From Thermothelomyces thermophilus ATCC 42464 (taxonomy: Eukaryota > Ascomycota > Sordariomycetes > Sordariales > Chaetomiaceae), in the NCBI RefSeq assembly GCF_000226095.1, contig NC_016474.1, positions 4,712,001-4,776,000 of the forward strand: DNA of 64,000 nucleotides, written 5' to 3'. Numbering within the stretch: position 1 is the stretch's first letter; each line of letters begins with the position of its first letter. The notes beneath the pieces are model-generated. The model did no database searches, was not told the origin of the DNA, and saw only the letters and a list, made by a program, of their open reading frames with translations. Shown one piece after another: positions 1 through 11,400 of this stretch. Made by a program: the position numbers and the translations under genes.

Positions 1-2126
1 GGTTTTTGCACGAAAAGGCATGTCGGAGTAAAGAAGCGTAATTAATTAACTAATTAATATACGCTGCCACGTGGAAATCGTATCAGTCTTCGATGGCACC
101 AGTTCAGGAGAGACCGCTTTGACGCGCGGGCATTCAGAATGGAGGTGCTTGTCGCCAACGCGTGGAATGCGACGGTCAAATACAGAAACAAACAGAAACG
201 GAACAGAGAATGGGAATGATGTGCCCTAGCCACCGCGGTGAGTCGATGCCGATATGTGCCAATTATCTTTCGCTGCTGCTCTCACGAATACATTAATAAT
301 CGGGTTCATTCCTGAGGCCCTTCAACCATCAAGCCCTCGCTTGCGGCCTTAACGATGAGGCCAAAATGTGGAAATCTAGGGCTGTCCTCCGGATTTGGTC
401 AAATAAATCAGAAACGAGGGAAACTTCACTCCCCAGAATTGCCGAACAACCAAGGAGCCGCTGTTGGTCAGCGTACTTGTTCATCTCAAGACTCTATACT
501 CAACTCACCTCAGCTCCCCAGCACCGCGCTGGCTCTGGGCTTGACGTATATTCGCCATTCTCCAAAGCAAGAAAGCTGCGAGAATGGAGTACAAGCGAGG
601 TTATTATCGTCAAATTGTAGCTATCATGATACTTGGTTGTGCTTTACTTCGAAACAATAGGCGTAAGTATGTTTTCCAGTCTTAGGTATAATTAAGATTG
701 CTATTATAATCAGGGATTCCCAGAGAACTCGCAGTGTGATTGGGTCGAGTCGCCGGAGGAACGACCCGTTCCCTTCCAACTTCCTTTTCGATGAGAGCCA
801 TTGCCACGGCCACAATGTGGGCAGGCTGGGGTAGACAAGAAAGCTCTACCCACGTGGATCCCCGCGTTTCTCTAAACCATCACCCCAATCATCCTGACCA
901 TCCGAAACACGAGTTTGCGGGCATGAGCTGGTGTCAGAGCCAATGGGTGCGAGCCTGGCTCGCAGCAGCTTGATATCTTTACGTAACTACCGTACCACGA
1001 ACGAGCCGGAGATGCTTGAATTCTAAAAGGGCAAATGTAAGCCCATGAGGGCAGTGTTTCCGCTAGCTTCGACGGTCGTTCTTCTGTCCATGGAGTTGAG
1101 GCAGGAGAGAGACTTCTGGTCATGGGGTAAGTGGTGACATTGGCACATAATTAGGTAGACATCCAATGTTAGATTCATATAACTGTACGGAAGTAATATG
1201 AGAAATACTCATTACAGATGGAAATAATCCGTACTAACAGCACAAACGTAGCTGGCGGATGTCATTGAACCACTGAGCTCAATGAAACAAGAGGTGTTAA
1301 ATAATCATTATTCATGTGTGTCTCATTTGAGCTGAAGCATGTCAGCTAATTAGGTAACCCGTGGATTGCCGTTATCAACCGTACAGTTACCAAAGTGTGC
1401 CAGGAGACAGCGTTCCAAGAAGGGCTCAGCCAGTGGTGCTCGCCATCAGCTGCCTCATCCTGCCACTGATCTAAGAAATATGACTGACCTGAATGCAGGG
1501 TGATGATGAATTCCCTGATTCTTTACCGAGGAGAATGCATGCCACTGCTGCCTTGAGATATCATAATCGAACCAGAGACTCTTCTCCGGGTGATAACGTG
1601 GTCATCGGACCTTAAGTGCTGCCGAGTGACGGTAGTGTACGGATTGGATGTGTGGGAGGGTTGTGCCGGATCCAAAATCGTGGCACCCTCCCACAGAGTC
1701 AAGCTCCCTTTCCGATTCCCGGGAGGAAAGTGGGCGTCGTATGAGGCGAAGGATCCCCTCAGCAAAGCCCCGCTGACGAACTTCGCTGCCGGAAAAGAGG
1801 CTGCGTGCCGGCAATACGTATCAGCCTCGGGTGTCCACCCATTATCCCGTGCCACCCCACCCCCGCATAATGCGCGCAACCGCCTCTTATTCGCGACCCA
1901 CGCCCGGCATGGGCATACATACACGCTAGTAGCTTTGCCCAGTCGCCACTGTGTGAACGCGCTATATAGTGGGCTAGGGCGGGGTTATCTCGTTCGACTG
2001 GTGAGGAGAGCAGTTTGGCGCCACATAAGGGAGGGGAGATCAGCTGCCCCCTCTTCCTCGTGCCACTTGGAAGATGAGGGTGCCTGCGTGGGAGCAACAG
2101 ATAGGGGGCCGGACGGTGGACGCGTA
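1..2126. other. unique-sequence DNA, no supported gene
   Basis: This stretch has ordinary base composition and no RIP signature. Several frames stay open for 60 to 260 codons because the region, especially 1590 to 2126, is fairly GC-rich. None shows a recognisable domain, a convincing start context or a sensible amino-acid composition, so I call no gene. The part from about 1600 onward is most simply the upstream region of the metallothionein gene. A GTAAGTATG string near 664 could be a splice donor of an unrecognised transcript, but I see no supporting exons. Confidence 0.5.
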
Positions 2127-2135
2127 GATAAATAT
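2127..2135 (+). promoter_or_regulatory. TATA-like box of the metallothionein gene
   Basis: GATAAATAT lies about 140 bases upstream of the metallothionein start. It is followed by a CT-rich stretch (about 2156 to 2188, ending TTTCCTCAG), a common arrangement around fungal transcription starts. A second AT box, GCTATATAGT at 1961 to 1970, is an alternative. Assignment is by position and composition only. Confidence 0.35.
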
Positions 2136-2275
2136 GACCGTAACCCCTCCTCGAGCCCCAGTCTTTCCTTGGTTCTCTTTTCCTCAGTTCGAAACGGAAA
2201 AAAGTCATCTGGAAAGAACAATCAGCAACAGCAACCACCCCAAACTACAAACTCAACAAACTATACTCAGTCAAC

Positions 2276-2347
2276 ATGTGCGAAAGCGGAAGCTGCTCTT
2301 GCGGTGACAGCTGCAGCTGCTCCGGCTGCACCGCCCACTCCAAGTAA
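2276..2347 (+). CDS. copper-type metallothionein, 23 aa
   Basis: A 23-residue peptide with six cysteines at positions 2, 7, 9, 13, 15 and 18, including two Cys-Ser-Cys pairs, rich in Ser and Gly, with no aromatic residue and ending in Ser-Lys. This matches the short fungal metallothioneins: the Neurospora crassa protein is about 25 residues with seven Cys, and the Magnaporthe one is 22 residues with six. The family binds Cu(I) or Zn through thiolate clusters in the cytosol or cell wall. The start sits in a good fungal context (TCAACATG), and all six Cys codons are TGC or TGT and unmutated. The TAA stop overlaps a possible donor (AAGTAAGG), but reading on through a putative intron ending CGCAG at about 2414 adds no cysteines, so I prefer the short form. 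The gene lies only about 0.75 kb from the RIP-mutated block. Confidence 0.82.
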   Translation: MCESGSCSCGDSCSCSGCTAHSK

Positions 2348-3080
2348 GGAGAGAGGCGTGCTTGCTTGACGGGGTATGACAATTAGACCACTTTGAATGA
2401 TTAATTTTCCGCAGCTTCTTGCTAACTGGTTCTCTAGACCCAAGACAAGAGTTGATGGATCGTCGACGCCATAGGGGGAAAAAAAAAAAGGGGATGGCTT
2501 TGTGAATCTCCTTCAAGGGATCTGGAATGGGCGGTCATCGAGTCTGTCGGGAGACCGTTGTTGCTTCTTCCTGAGCGTTGAGGATAATTCCGGTTAGCTA
2601 TCAATCGGGTCCGTTTCACGCTTGACTGCTCTCTCCTTCAAATAAGTCTCGAGAGTGATTTTGACAGGTAAAATCTTGAGCGCCTGCCTAAGCAATGCCT
2701 GCGTGATTGCTTGCCTATTTCCTTTGTCTGGAAGGGAAGGAACAGTTTGAGCAAGCCATCTGTCACTCCAACATTTGGCTTCCTTCCCTCATTCCCCGAA
2801 ACGTCCGATATTGTCACCTGATTCCTTCCTTCAGTGTGTCACCTGATTGGAGGCCCCATATCCCCATTATCCGACTCCGTTTTTTGAGCAATAATGAAGA
2901 CTACTGGATCTTGCTCTATCTAGAATTATTCAGTAAGTCGAACCCCCCCCATCAACGGAACAACCCATCAATGGAACATATGCCAAGCCCACACCACAAC
3001 TTCAACCTAATCACTTCAATCTACCATAACTTGCCCAACTTTTTCTCAAACCACTTCAAACTTCGTAGGTATATTTAACA
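2348..3080. other. downstream flank of metallothionein, no gene seen
   Basis: Ordinary composition continues to about 3080. It includes an A-run near 2480 and a direct repeat of TGTCACCTGATT near 2812 and 2836. An open frame from 2707 to 3078 has no family resemblance and ends at the composition boundary, so I do not call it. Confidence 0.4.
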
Positions 3081-3645
3081 GTCAAAGATAGCTTATATTA
3101 AACAAGATTTATAGGATGCGGTTGCAAAATACCATAATACTTGCTCTTTAATTCGAAGTATTAGCTAGGAATTCGGAATTCTAACTACTACCTTATTTAA
3201 CCGTATTTAAGGCAGTTAAATATATTCAATTGTAGCTAAACCGCGTTAGTCTCTTAGTCAGGTATAAGAAGAATAGCTTACCTACTAAATATTGATCTAA
3301 GCTACCTTAGGTCTTTTACTAACCTATTCGTAAATTAAGAAATTTGCTAGCTATATTCTCTAGGTATAAGGAGCTAGCTATATAATAATTAGAAAAGGCT
3401 AGATAGCCTAATTTCTTTATAGATACCCTATTCTTAAAACCTACCAAGCCTATAAGATGGAATTAGTCTATATTAATAGTATTACTAACTTAGTTATATA
3501 TAGTTAATAGCTATAATTAAGTTATCTAGCTATTAAGGATATCTTATTAGCTAACTATTAGAACTATAACAAATATAATATTATAAAAGGGCAAGGGACT
3601 AATAGTCTAATAGTTAGAAATGCTAAAATATATATAATTTAACAG
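3081..3645. repeat. RIP-mutated relic, origin unrecognised
   Basis: Composition changes abruptly to a TA-rich, TAG-rich sequence typical of RIP. On the plus strand, about 3268 to 3620 reads as one frame broken only by TAG/TAA if those stops are taken as former Gln or Trp codons. It gives a basic, Leu- and Ile-rich sequence containing RWN near 3459. I do not recognise the family. It may be the remains of another transposon into which, or beside which, the LINE at 3646 landed. Confidence 0.35.
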
Positions 3646-3654
3646 CCTAGAAAA

Positions 3655-3900
3655 AAAGGAGCTCCTCTTGCATCTTTGCGAATACCCTACCAAAACACAC
3701 GAAACTACCATCGCTGGAAAGCTCTCGAAAAACGCTATCTAACGGTACCACTTTCAACTGCGCGCGAGCCGTTGCGGGTGTGCAACAGGCATCGCAGGCG
3801 TAGGAACCGGACCCGACCGCAATCCGGCCGTACCTCGTACGCCTGTCAAAATTTTCACCGCATAGACCACCTAGCGCCCCTAAACGCGACGTCGACTTAA
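3655..3900. other. RIP-sparse GC-rich island at LINE-1 5' end
   Basis: About 245 bases with many intact CpA dinucleotides (for example AACACACGAAACTACCATCG near 3694) and high GC, lying between heavily TpA-converted sequence on both sides. Its position just before the LINE ORF1 remains suggests the 5' UTR or internal promoter of the LINE, but that is inference. Confidence 0.4.
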
Positions 3901-4099
3901 GGCCTAACGCCAAGCTACTAAGTAGGGAGGCCTATGGCTTTGAACTAATCAAAGGGGGGCCTACCGTAGGCCTACCCTGCCCCGGATATTAAGGAGCTAA
4001 GGGGTCTTATTATATAACTAGTCGACCTTATACCAAGCCTTAAATAAGGCAAGGTATATGACCTTGCTAATAGGCTCTTATAGGGCCTTACGACCACTA

Positions 4100-5290
4100 T
4101 TATAGGCCTGGTTCCGAACCTATAGGAACTTGTGGCCGAAGAAGTCAAAAAGGGGCTTAAAGAAGCCCTTAAGGCCACCCCCTGCCCTACCTAGGTATAG
4201 GTAGCCGTAGGGCTATAATAGGGGGTAACAGGCCCCTAAGGAGGCCTACAGTTAGCTAAGGTAGTGCTATTATAGGCCTTATAGGAGGTTATAATATAGA
4301 ACGTAGGCCTATATAAGGACCTTAAAGCCCGAACCCTAGCCGAGATAGTCTAAGCAGTTAACGGGGCCTCTAGCTGCTAGGGAGCCGTTATAGCTAGGAA
4401 GCTCCCTAAAAGAGATATAGTAATAGTCTTTAAGGATAAGGCTACTAAGGATTAGTATTTGGCTAATAAGCGATAGGTGGCTATAGCCTTTGGAGAGGAG
4501 GCTAGGGAGGTCGGTAGGGCCTATATAGTCCTAGCCAAAGGAGTTTGGAAGGAAGAGCTGTAGGGGGTTAGTAAACAAGACTTTAAGGGGGCTATAGGCC
4601 TACACTCGATCGAAACGGTCAAGTTCCGGCTGCTAAAGAGCCTATAGAGGAAATAGGCTACGGTACTCCTAGGCCTATAGGACCTTAAAGAGGCCTAGAA
4701 GGCCTATAACGAGGGCGTGGTCTAGGATGCCTAGGTGCTAGACTACGAACCTTACTAAGATGCTCTAGAGCCAAGGCAGTACTATAGGTATTAGAGCTTT
4801 GGCTATACCTAGCAGTACTACTAGCGGCCGGCCTGTTATAGCTATTACGGTGTAAAGGCCTATAGTAAGGGGGGGAAGACTAGGGAGGCCTAATACCCTA
4901 CCTACTCTAATTAACTCCCCTATAGGTATATGGCCTATAGGGGCCCCTATATAGCCTGGTATAGGGGCTGCCCGAAGAAAGTCGAAGCCTAGGAGAGAGC
5001 TAGGGAGGCCTACTAGTATAGACCCTAGACCTTCTAACCACTAGAGCAACTATACTAAAGGGTAGCCTTCGAGTTTAGCAGCCAGCTAGAGGATGACGAC
5101 CACTACTAAACCAGGGCTAAACGCCCCTATAGGAGGCCTACCCTAGCCTAATAGGCGGCCAGGAGTGTCTTATTCGATGCCTGATAGACCTGTATCTCCT
5201 TTCTATAGCCTGGAACCCCCTCCCTCTCGTAGCCAGCCGAAGGGGGAATAGCTATAGAGCCTACTACTACTACTATACCTTTATTATCTA
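4100..5290 (+). pseudogene. LINE-1 ORF1 remains (zinc-knuckle nucleic-acid-binding protein)
   Basis: ORF1 of Tad1-type LINEs encodes an RNA-binding Gag-like protein. Near 4126 the frame reads VAEEVKKGLKEAL followed by a Thr-stop-Val (TWAQV-like) motif, typical of the N-terminal part. From 4771 a zinc-knuckle pair can be read: Tyr-x2-Tyr-x4-Tyr-x4-Tyr, where each Tyr stands for a RIP-mutated Cys or His of a CCHC knuckle, followed by a second YSYYGVKAYSK knuckle. Tyr replacing Cys (TGY to TAY) is the change expected from RIP on the opposite strand. The limits are approximate because the start and stop codons are not distinguishable from mutations. Confidence 0.6.
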
Positions 5291-5299
5291 CTCTGGCCA

Positions 5300-7276
5300 C
5301 CTCGAATGCAAATTAAGATCCTTTAGTAGAACATCTAAGGTAATGAATGGGCCCTCGAGGTCTTACTAGAGGAAGCCAAATATAATCTACTAGCTATCTA
5401 AGAACCGTAAATTAACCGGTTTATAGGGTTAATATATTACCTCTAGGCTTCGAAATACCACCTAGTTCACAAGCCTAAGGGCAAAGTAGCTATTTTAGTG
5501 GCTAAACGGTTTCTAGTTAGCTAATAGAACTATTTAGTAGAAGAGAACTAGTATAGGGTAACCTTTTTAGCCCTAGGAAAGAGGGGGTTCGAACTCTAGT
5601 TAGTCTATAATAATAAAGGTAAATAGGCCCTCTTATGGGACCTACTAGCCTTTCCTCGGCTAACTTACCCCCTAGTTCTTATAGGTGACTTTAACCTCTA
5701 CTACCTGGTCTAGGACCTATTTAACAGGCTTAGCCTAGGGGCTAGGGACCTCCTTAGCCTTATAGACTAGTAGGACCTCGACCTATATATACCCTATAGC
5801 CAGGTTACTAGGGCACCCTAAGGGGACTAACGTAGCTAGCCTTCTACGATAGACCTGTTCTAGGCCTCGGCTAGGCTAGAAGCGACCTATAGGGATATCG
5901 CGGAACGTGGGAAATCCGACTACTACCTATAGGCCCTAAACGTCTCCCTCTAAGAGACTAAAGGGCCTGTACCGGCTAGTAAAGGGTAGGACTAGAAGAG
6001 CCTAGACAAGGAGGTCGCGTAGGCTAAGGCGGCCTACCTCCTACTCTAGCTTGGTAGGTAGGTATCGGCCCTGGCCGGGCCTGTTTTCCGGGGCCTAGAG
6101 GAGCTTCTATAGGCCTTCGACAGGCTTATAGAGGCCCTCGAGGAGATAGCTATAGTCTTGGCCCTGGCAAAGAAGGCTAGTATAGGTGGCAAATAAGCTT
6201 AATAGTAGACGAAGGAGGTTTAGGAGGCCCGGAAGAGGGCTAAGGAGGCAGAGAGGGCCTATAAGGGTACCCTAAACCCCTATACGCAAGAGGTACTTCG
6301 GCAGGCCCTATAGGACTAGGCTAAGACTATTACGGCTATAAAGACTAAAAGCTAGAGAGCTATATTATAGGAGGTAACCAACCGGCCGGACCTACTATAG
6401 AGGTTAGAGAGGTAGGTAAGGCTATAGAGCTACTTACCGGTCGACCCCCTAAAGCTCCCGGCCTTCGAAGGAGGGCTTACTACCTACTAACAGAAGGCTA
6501 GAGCATTGGCCGATAAGTTCTTTCTAAACCCGGAGGCAGACCTGTCGGATATTGACGACCTAGATTTAAACGGCCACTAGGAGCCGAAGTTCGAAATAAG
6601 CTAGGAGGTTACGGTAGGCGAAGTCAAGGTAGTACTAGCTAGGGCGGCCTTATAGAAAGCCCTAGGGGAGGACCTCCTCCTGATGGGCCTATTAAAGGCC
6701 TATAAGCGGCTGCTCTACCGGATACTAGCTAAGCTAGCCTCGGAGAGCCTACGGCTTAGCTATTTCCTGGCCTGGTTTAAAAGGGCTAAGATAGTAGTCT
6801 TTTATAAGCCCGGCAAACCCCTATAGGCCTACTTTACCCTAGGTAGCTATAGACCTATAGCACTCTTACTAACAGTAGGCAAGGTACTAGAGGCTATAGT
6901 CGCCTAGAAGGTGACAGCCGTTGTAGAGGCCTATAGGCTTTTCCTAGCCGAACAAATAGGCAACTAGGAATATAGGTCTACCGAACTAGCTATCCGGCTT
7001 ATTACGGCCTAGGTTTAGGAGGCTTAGAGGTATAAGGCGGCTGCCTCCCTCCTATAGCTCGATATCTTAGGGGCTTTCGACACTGTCAACTATACCTAGC
7101 TATTAGCCACTTTATAGAGCTAGGGCTTCCCAAAGTGGTTAGTGGTCTAGGTTAAGGAGTGGCTATAGGATAGGGTAGCTATCCTTTACTTTAATGGCCA
7201 GGAAATAGAGGATATAGTAGTAAGGGCCAGGGTCCCCTAAGGGTTACCCTTCTCCCCTATACTATTTATCCTCTAT
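5300..7276 (+). pseudogene. LINE-1 ORF2 remains: EEP endonuclease + reverse transcriptase (truncated)
   Basis: From 5312 the frame shows an AP-endonuclease-like (exonuclease-endonuclease-phosphatase) domain. The N-terminal Asn motif, AI-stop-EP (AIQEP) near 5394, GDFNL near 5687, STIDLF near 5847 and SDYY (SDHH) near 5918 mark its catalytic blocks. The reverse transcriptase follows: SYRPIALL near 6848, LDILGAFDTV near 7060 (motif A region) and GLPFSPILFILY just before 7276. The catalytic YADD region lies beyond the insertion. ORF2 normally nicks the target DNA and copies the LINE RNA at the nick. In-frame TAG/TAA at Gln and Trp show RIP. Confidence 0.82.
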
Positions 7277-7703
7277 TATGACGAACCTAACTCAGACTTC
7301 TTCTAAAAGGGTCTAGACGGAGGTAGATTAGGCAGGACAAGCAGGCAGGTCGTCTGAGGGATTCGGTGAAGCCAGAGGGTTCATAACAACACTAGAGTTG
7401 CCTCTTACAGTAATCAGCAATGCTTGGTATGAGTACTATGATTGTGATTGTTACCACTGGTGAACTCCCAGAGTCCACCATAACGAGTGACTATTTACAT
7501 GTATATATACCCCTAGGATCATTAGCAGTCGTGGTGATCATTTATACTGGCTTACCTGGCTCATATCGTAAGCTAGTAATCCTCTGTTGGGATCATTTCT
7601 TGCTAAGCGTGATCCCGTCCTGATTAGTCTATCATTCCTTCGGCTTGATTAGCCTGTTCGTACCAGTGGCTTAGGCGGCATCTGTATATATATTTTCGTG
7701 ACA
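7277..7703 (-). repeat. E1 3' LTR
   Basis: 427 bp, beginning TATGACGAACC and ending TTTCGTGACA in plus orientation, that is TGTCAC...CACA in element orientation with one RIP change. A TATATATA stretch separates the variable U3 from a conserved R-U5 segment. U3 contains GATCAC-type motifs. Confidence 0.9.
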
Positions 7704-7745
7704 CGATGCCCTCCCTCCGAGGCTTTCGACCTGAAAGCCCTCTTT
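7704..7745 (-). promoter_or_regulatory. E1 polypurine tract and adjacent hairpin
   Basis: In element orientation GGAGGGAGGGCATCG abuts the 3' LTR. It is the expected plus-strand primer for reverse transcription. Immediately upstream lies GCTTTCAGGTCGAAAGC, a hairpin with a five-base loop that is kept in the other complete copies. Confidence 0.7.
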
Positions 7746-7829
7746 TAGGCTGTTTCAAATAGCACTAACATCCTTTCCACGTATACCTTGTAATTTTTCC
7801 CTTTTTCCGTACTACTAGTAACTAACAAG

Positions 7830-8472
7830 ATGGCAGATCGTGTTTCTAAACGCTGATCCTCGAAATCCTAACAGCGTGCCACGCTTGCTTCTTTTATTAA
7901 TTCTTCTAGTATAGACGTTATACTGTGTTCGTAGTGTTTTAAGCGGAACTTAGCTTGTCGTATAGTGTTAGGCTCTTCCTACTATAGCGAGTACGTACGT
8001 TAAGGTCATTCTTACGATAATTCCGACGTAGCGTCTACTTGTTCGTGACTTAGTTTATTACCTTAATGTTTATAGCTAATTCTTTATAGTAACAAAGATT
8101 ATGTCCGAACAAAAGCGTGTAAAATAAGAAGAGGCCGATGCCAAAGAGGCCCTTTTTGTCCTTCAGACTTAACTTCAGACGGCTATTAGTCGATTAGCTC
8201 GTCTTCGTCGCCAGAAACGTTTCTTAAAGGAGCGGGGTTCCGAGCTGTTTCGTCGAGGCATGCAGTCTCTGGAGGAAATAGAGGCGGAAGAACGGAGGGT
8301 GCGGGAGTCCGAAGCACGCGTTATTAGTGATATACGGTCCTAGGGTGCTAACGTCCCGTTTGACTAGTCTTCTTTAGGCCTAGATTTATCGGAGGCCGAC
8401 TTGGCCGTTTTGTCCGAGCCAGTGCCTACGGTCGATCCGGGTTCTACCGGTAGAACTGTTCTAGTTTCTTAG
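7830..8472 (+). pseudogene. E1 antisense accessory gene: Cys6 cluster + coiled coil, spliced
   Basis: A gene on the strand opposite gag-pol. Exon 1 (7830-8040) starts at an intact ATG (AACAAGATGG). It carries a cluster at 7926-8015 spaced C-x2-C-x6-C-x8-C-x2-C-x6-C, the spacing of fungal Zn(II)2Cys6 DNA-binding domains. The first three Cys are intact and the last three are Tyr (TGY to TAY by RIP). A probable intron, 8041-8089, has donor GTTCGT, branch-like GCTAAT and acceptor TATAG. Exon 2 (from 8090) gives a highly charged helix, including RLARLRRQKRFLKERG, that looks like a coiled coil, then a PFD-stop-SSLGLDLSEADL tail. The tail overlaps the end of pol (stop at 8348) on the other strand. 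Ancestral function is unknown; a nucleic-acid-binding dimer is a reasonable inference. The stop at 8470 may itself be a mutated codon. Confidence 0.72.
8041..8089 (+). other. intron of E1 antisense gene
   Basis: 49 bases, phase 1 (T|TA joins the exons). Donor GTTCGT, branch GCTAAT at 8075-8080, acceptor TTTATAG. The same position and phase occur in E3, E4, E5 and E6. Confidence 0.6.
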
Positions 8473-11400
8473 GGCAGTTCAAGTTCTTAACTAGTTCCTA
8501 CAAGTTATCTTCTAGTCTAAAATCAAGCCATTTGACCAGGTACTACAGTTCCCCGTTAATAATATATAAATCTAGAATTTCTTTGACGTCCTATTCTTTT
8601 TCCTTATCTTCTGCTTCGATATATGTAGCAACCTTGGCGTTTTTTGGTACTGGTTCGAGGAGTGAAATATGAAAAACATCCGTCCGTAGTCGTATAGATA
8701 ATGGTAACGATAGTCGGTAGTTAGATGTCGAAATTCGTTCTTTGATAACGAAGGGTCTGACCTTCTTAAAGTCTAGCTTCGCGCTTGGTCATTTGGTTCG
8801 TAAGTTCCGTACGATCAGGTAGACTTTGTCTCCCCTCTCTAGGCGAGGTCCCTCGAGCCTGTGTTTGTCGTAGTAGTTCTTTATTCTAGTCCTGACAAAC
8901 TCGAGTTCCTTTTTAAGCTTCTTATATAGTACGTATATTTGTTTTACTTTGACTGCTGCTCTTGGCACTATAACCTCTAGTCCTTACCTAAGGTCTGCTT
9001 TATATCTGTAGTTCGCGAAGAACGGTATAACTTTAGTCGTCTCTGTTGGCGTCGTATTATAAGCGAGTTATACTATTAGTAACAGTATAACCTAGTCATT
9101 TTACTAGTAGTTGACGTAAGAGCAGAGGTACTACTTAATAACTTAGTTTAGTCGTTCCGTTTGTCTGTCGGTCTATAGGTGGTATGCCGTTAATAGCTTG
9201 CTATTAATACCTAATCGTTGTATTAACGCTTACTAGAACTTTGATACGAACTTGGTGTCTCTGTCGGTGATCTATTCTTACGGCCAAGCATGTACTGATA
9301 CAACTTGCCGATAGATTACGTCTGCTAGCTATTTAGCTATCTAGGATTCCTTATAGGGAAAGAAGTATGCCTATTTAGTTAGGCGATCTACTATAGTAAG
9401 AATACTATCGTAGATTACTCCTATAGCTATATCCTTAGATTCTGGCAGCTTCGTAATGAAGTCTATTGTAACTAAGCTCCATGGTTTATCAGCTATTAAT
9501 AGTGGCTAAAGTAGCCTATACGGCTTATATCGTGCCGTTTTGCTTCGATTACAGATGTCGCAACTCCGTACGACTTCCTTAATTCGTACCGTTAACTATA
9601 GAAAGTCGTAGTATTTCTTGACTTGTGTAACAGTCTTCATGACTCCTTTGTATCCTCCGAGTTTCGACTCGTAGAGTTCTCGAATCATCCGCAGCTATTG
9701 ATCTTGGTCGTAGATATATGCTTTACCTCGGTACTAGAGTTTCCTATCTTTCTCTTCTACTCCGTCAGGTACCACTGGTCTGGGTGCTGCTTGATACTAT
9801 GCCTCGTTGATCCTTTCCTCTTGAAAGATTATATAGTATTCAAGGAACGAGTCAAGTAGATCATCTTCTATAGGTATCTACGTTTTGTGATATAGCGTTC
9901 TGTCTATTCGTTCCTTGAACAATGGTAATGTTATTCCTATTCGTCCTTTCGTATAATCCGTTCGTCGGCTTAAGATATCTGCTCGTACGTTCTCTTTGCC
10001 CTTCTTATAACGGATCTCAAAGTTAAATTCTACGAGGAATTCTGCCTATTGTATTTGTCGTCTGTTAAGTTCCTTTGTCATTATAAAGTATCGCAAATTC
10101 TTGTGATCCGTATATACTTATACTAGTTTAATTATACCACTAAGGTATAGTTACCATTCCTTAAAAGCTTCGACAATCGCAAGTAGTTCCTTGTTATAGA
10201 TCGGATAATTAAGACGTGGTCTATCAAGCTTCTTTGAAAAGAAGGCTATAGGATATAGCTTCCCTTGTCTATCTTATTATCCTAATTGTCCTCCAATGGC
10301 ATAGTCTAAAGCGTCCGTTTCTACCTCAAATAGCTTCTTAGGGTCTAGTAGTACTAGTACTAGATCTTTAGTAATGGCGTCACGGATCTACGTAAATGCT
10401 TACTCGTGTTGCTCTTCCTATTAGAATTTAGCATTCTTCTTAGTGAGCTTGTACAAAGGTTATACGATCGCTCCAAAGTTCCTAATAAACATTCGGTAGA
10501 AGTTCGTAAATCCGATGAAGCTTTGTACTTCCATGACTGATGTCGGTTATAGCCAATTCTTGATAGCTTCAACCTTTGAAGGTTCTATCCGAATTTGTCC
10601 TAGGGATATTTTGTATCCTAAAAAGACTATCTTCCTAATATAGAATTTGCTCTTTTCCTTGTTAACTAATAGCTTATACGTATGTAGCACGTCTAGTACT
10701 ACTTTCACGTGCTTTCGGTGTTCATCTATTGTCTTAGAGAAGATAAATATATTGTCGAGATAACATACCGCAAATTTGTCGAGAAAGGGTTAGATAGCTT
10801 GATTAATCAGGGCTTAGAACGTTGCTAGCGCGTTCGTAAGTCCGAATAGCATGACAAGGTATTTATAGTGGCTATAGGGTATCCTAAAGGCCGTTTTCTA
10901 CTTGTCGCCTTCTTTAATCTGTATATAGTTATAGGCCGATAGCAAGTCAAGACGTGTAAAATATTAGGCTCCTACTAACTAATCTCGGAGCCGTAAGATT
11001 AATGGTAATAGGTATCGATTTTTTACGGTCTGTTCGTTAAGTTACCAATAGTCAACGTATAACTATAGCTTTCCGTCTTTCTTAGGCACAAACAGGATTA
11101 GGTAGCCTACTGGCGATGTCGACAGGCGGATATATCCTCTTCGAAGGTTCTCCTCCAAATATCGCTTAAGTTCTTCGTTCTGCATCTGGCTCGTATAGTA
11201 AATCTTAAAGAACTTTAGTCGTGCTCCTTCCTTAAGCTTGATCTCGTGATCCTATAGGCCGTGTTCTAGTAATCCTTCTAGATACTTTGGTTCGAATGCT
11301 AGGTGTCCTTTATATTCCTTCGGTACTTCCCTAGTCTTGTCTCGTTTCTCGGTTTTCTAATAGTATACGAACTTAGTTCCGTCTATAGCGATGCTAGCGA

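Larger units (their letters stand above)
3646..7276 (+). mobile_element. LINE-1: Tad1-like non-LTR retrotransposon, RIP-inactivated, 3' part lost
   Basis: A plus-strand LINE with a Gag-like ORF1 followed by an endonuclease/reverse-transcriptase ORF2, both riddled with TAG/TAA at Gln and Trp positions. It ends abruptly in the reverse transcriptase at 7276, where the E1 LTR begins. The continuation of this copy is not in the window: the flank at the far end of E1/E2 is a different element. The second LINE copy (LINE-2, minus strand) overlaps it only in the reverse transcriptase and supplies the missing 3' half of the family. ORF2 layout and the ORF1 zinc knuckles fit the Tad1 clade of fungi. 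Confidence 0.82.

Noticed and set aside
1523-1924. 133-codon minus-strand open frame
   Set aside because: Overlaps other open frames in a GC-rich stretch and shows no family or composition of a real protein.
1590-2369. 259-codon open frame over the metallothionein promoter and gene
   Set aside because: Runs through the metallothionein in another frame, is low-complexity Ala/Pro at the end and has no domain; GC-rich sequence keeps frames open by chance.
2344-2414. Possible intron at the end of the metallothionein (AAGTAAGG...CGCAG)
   Set aside because: Splicing would replace the Ser-Lys end with a cysteine-free tail; the short form fits the family better.
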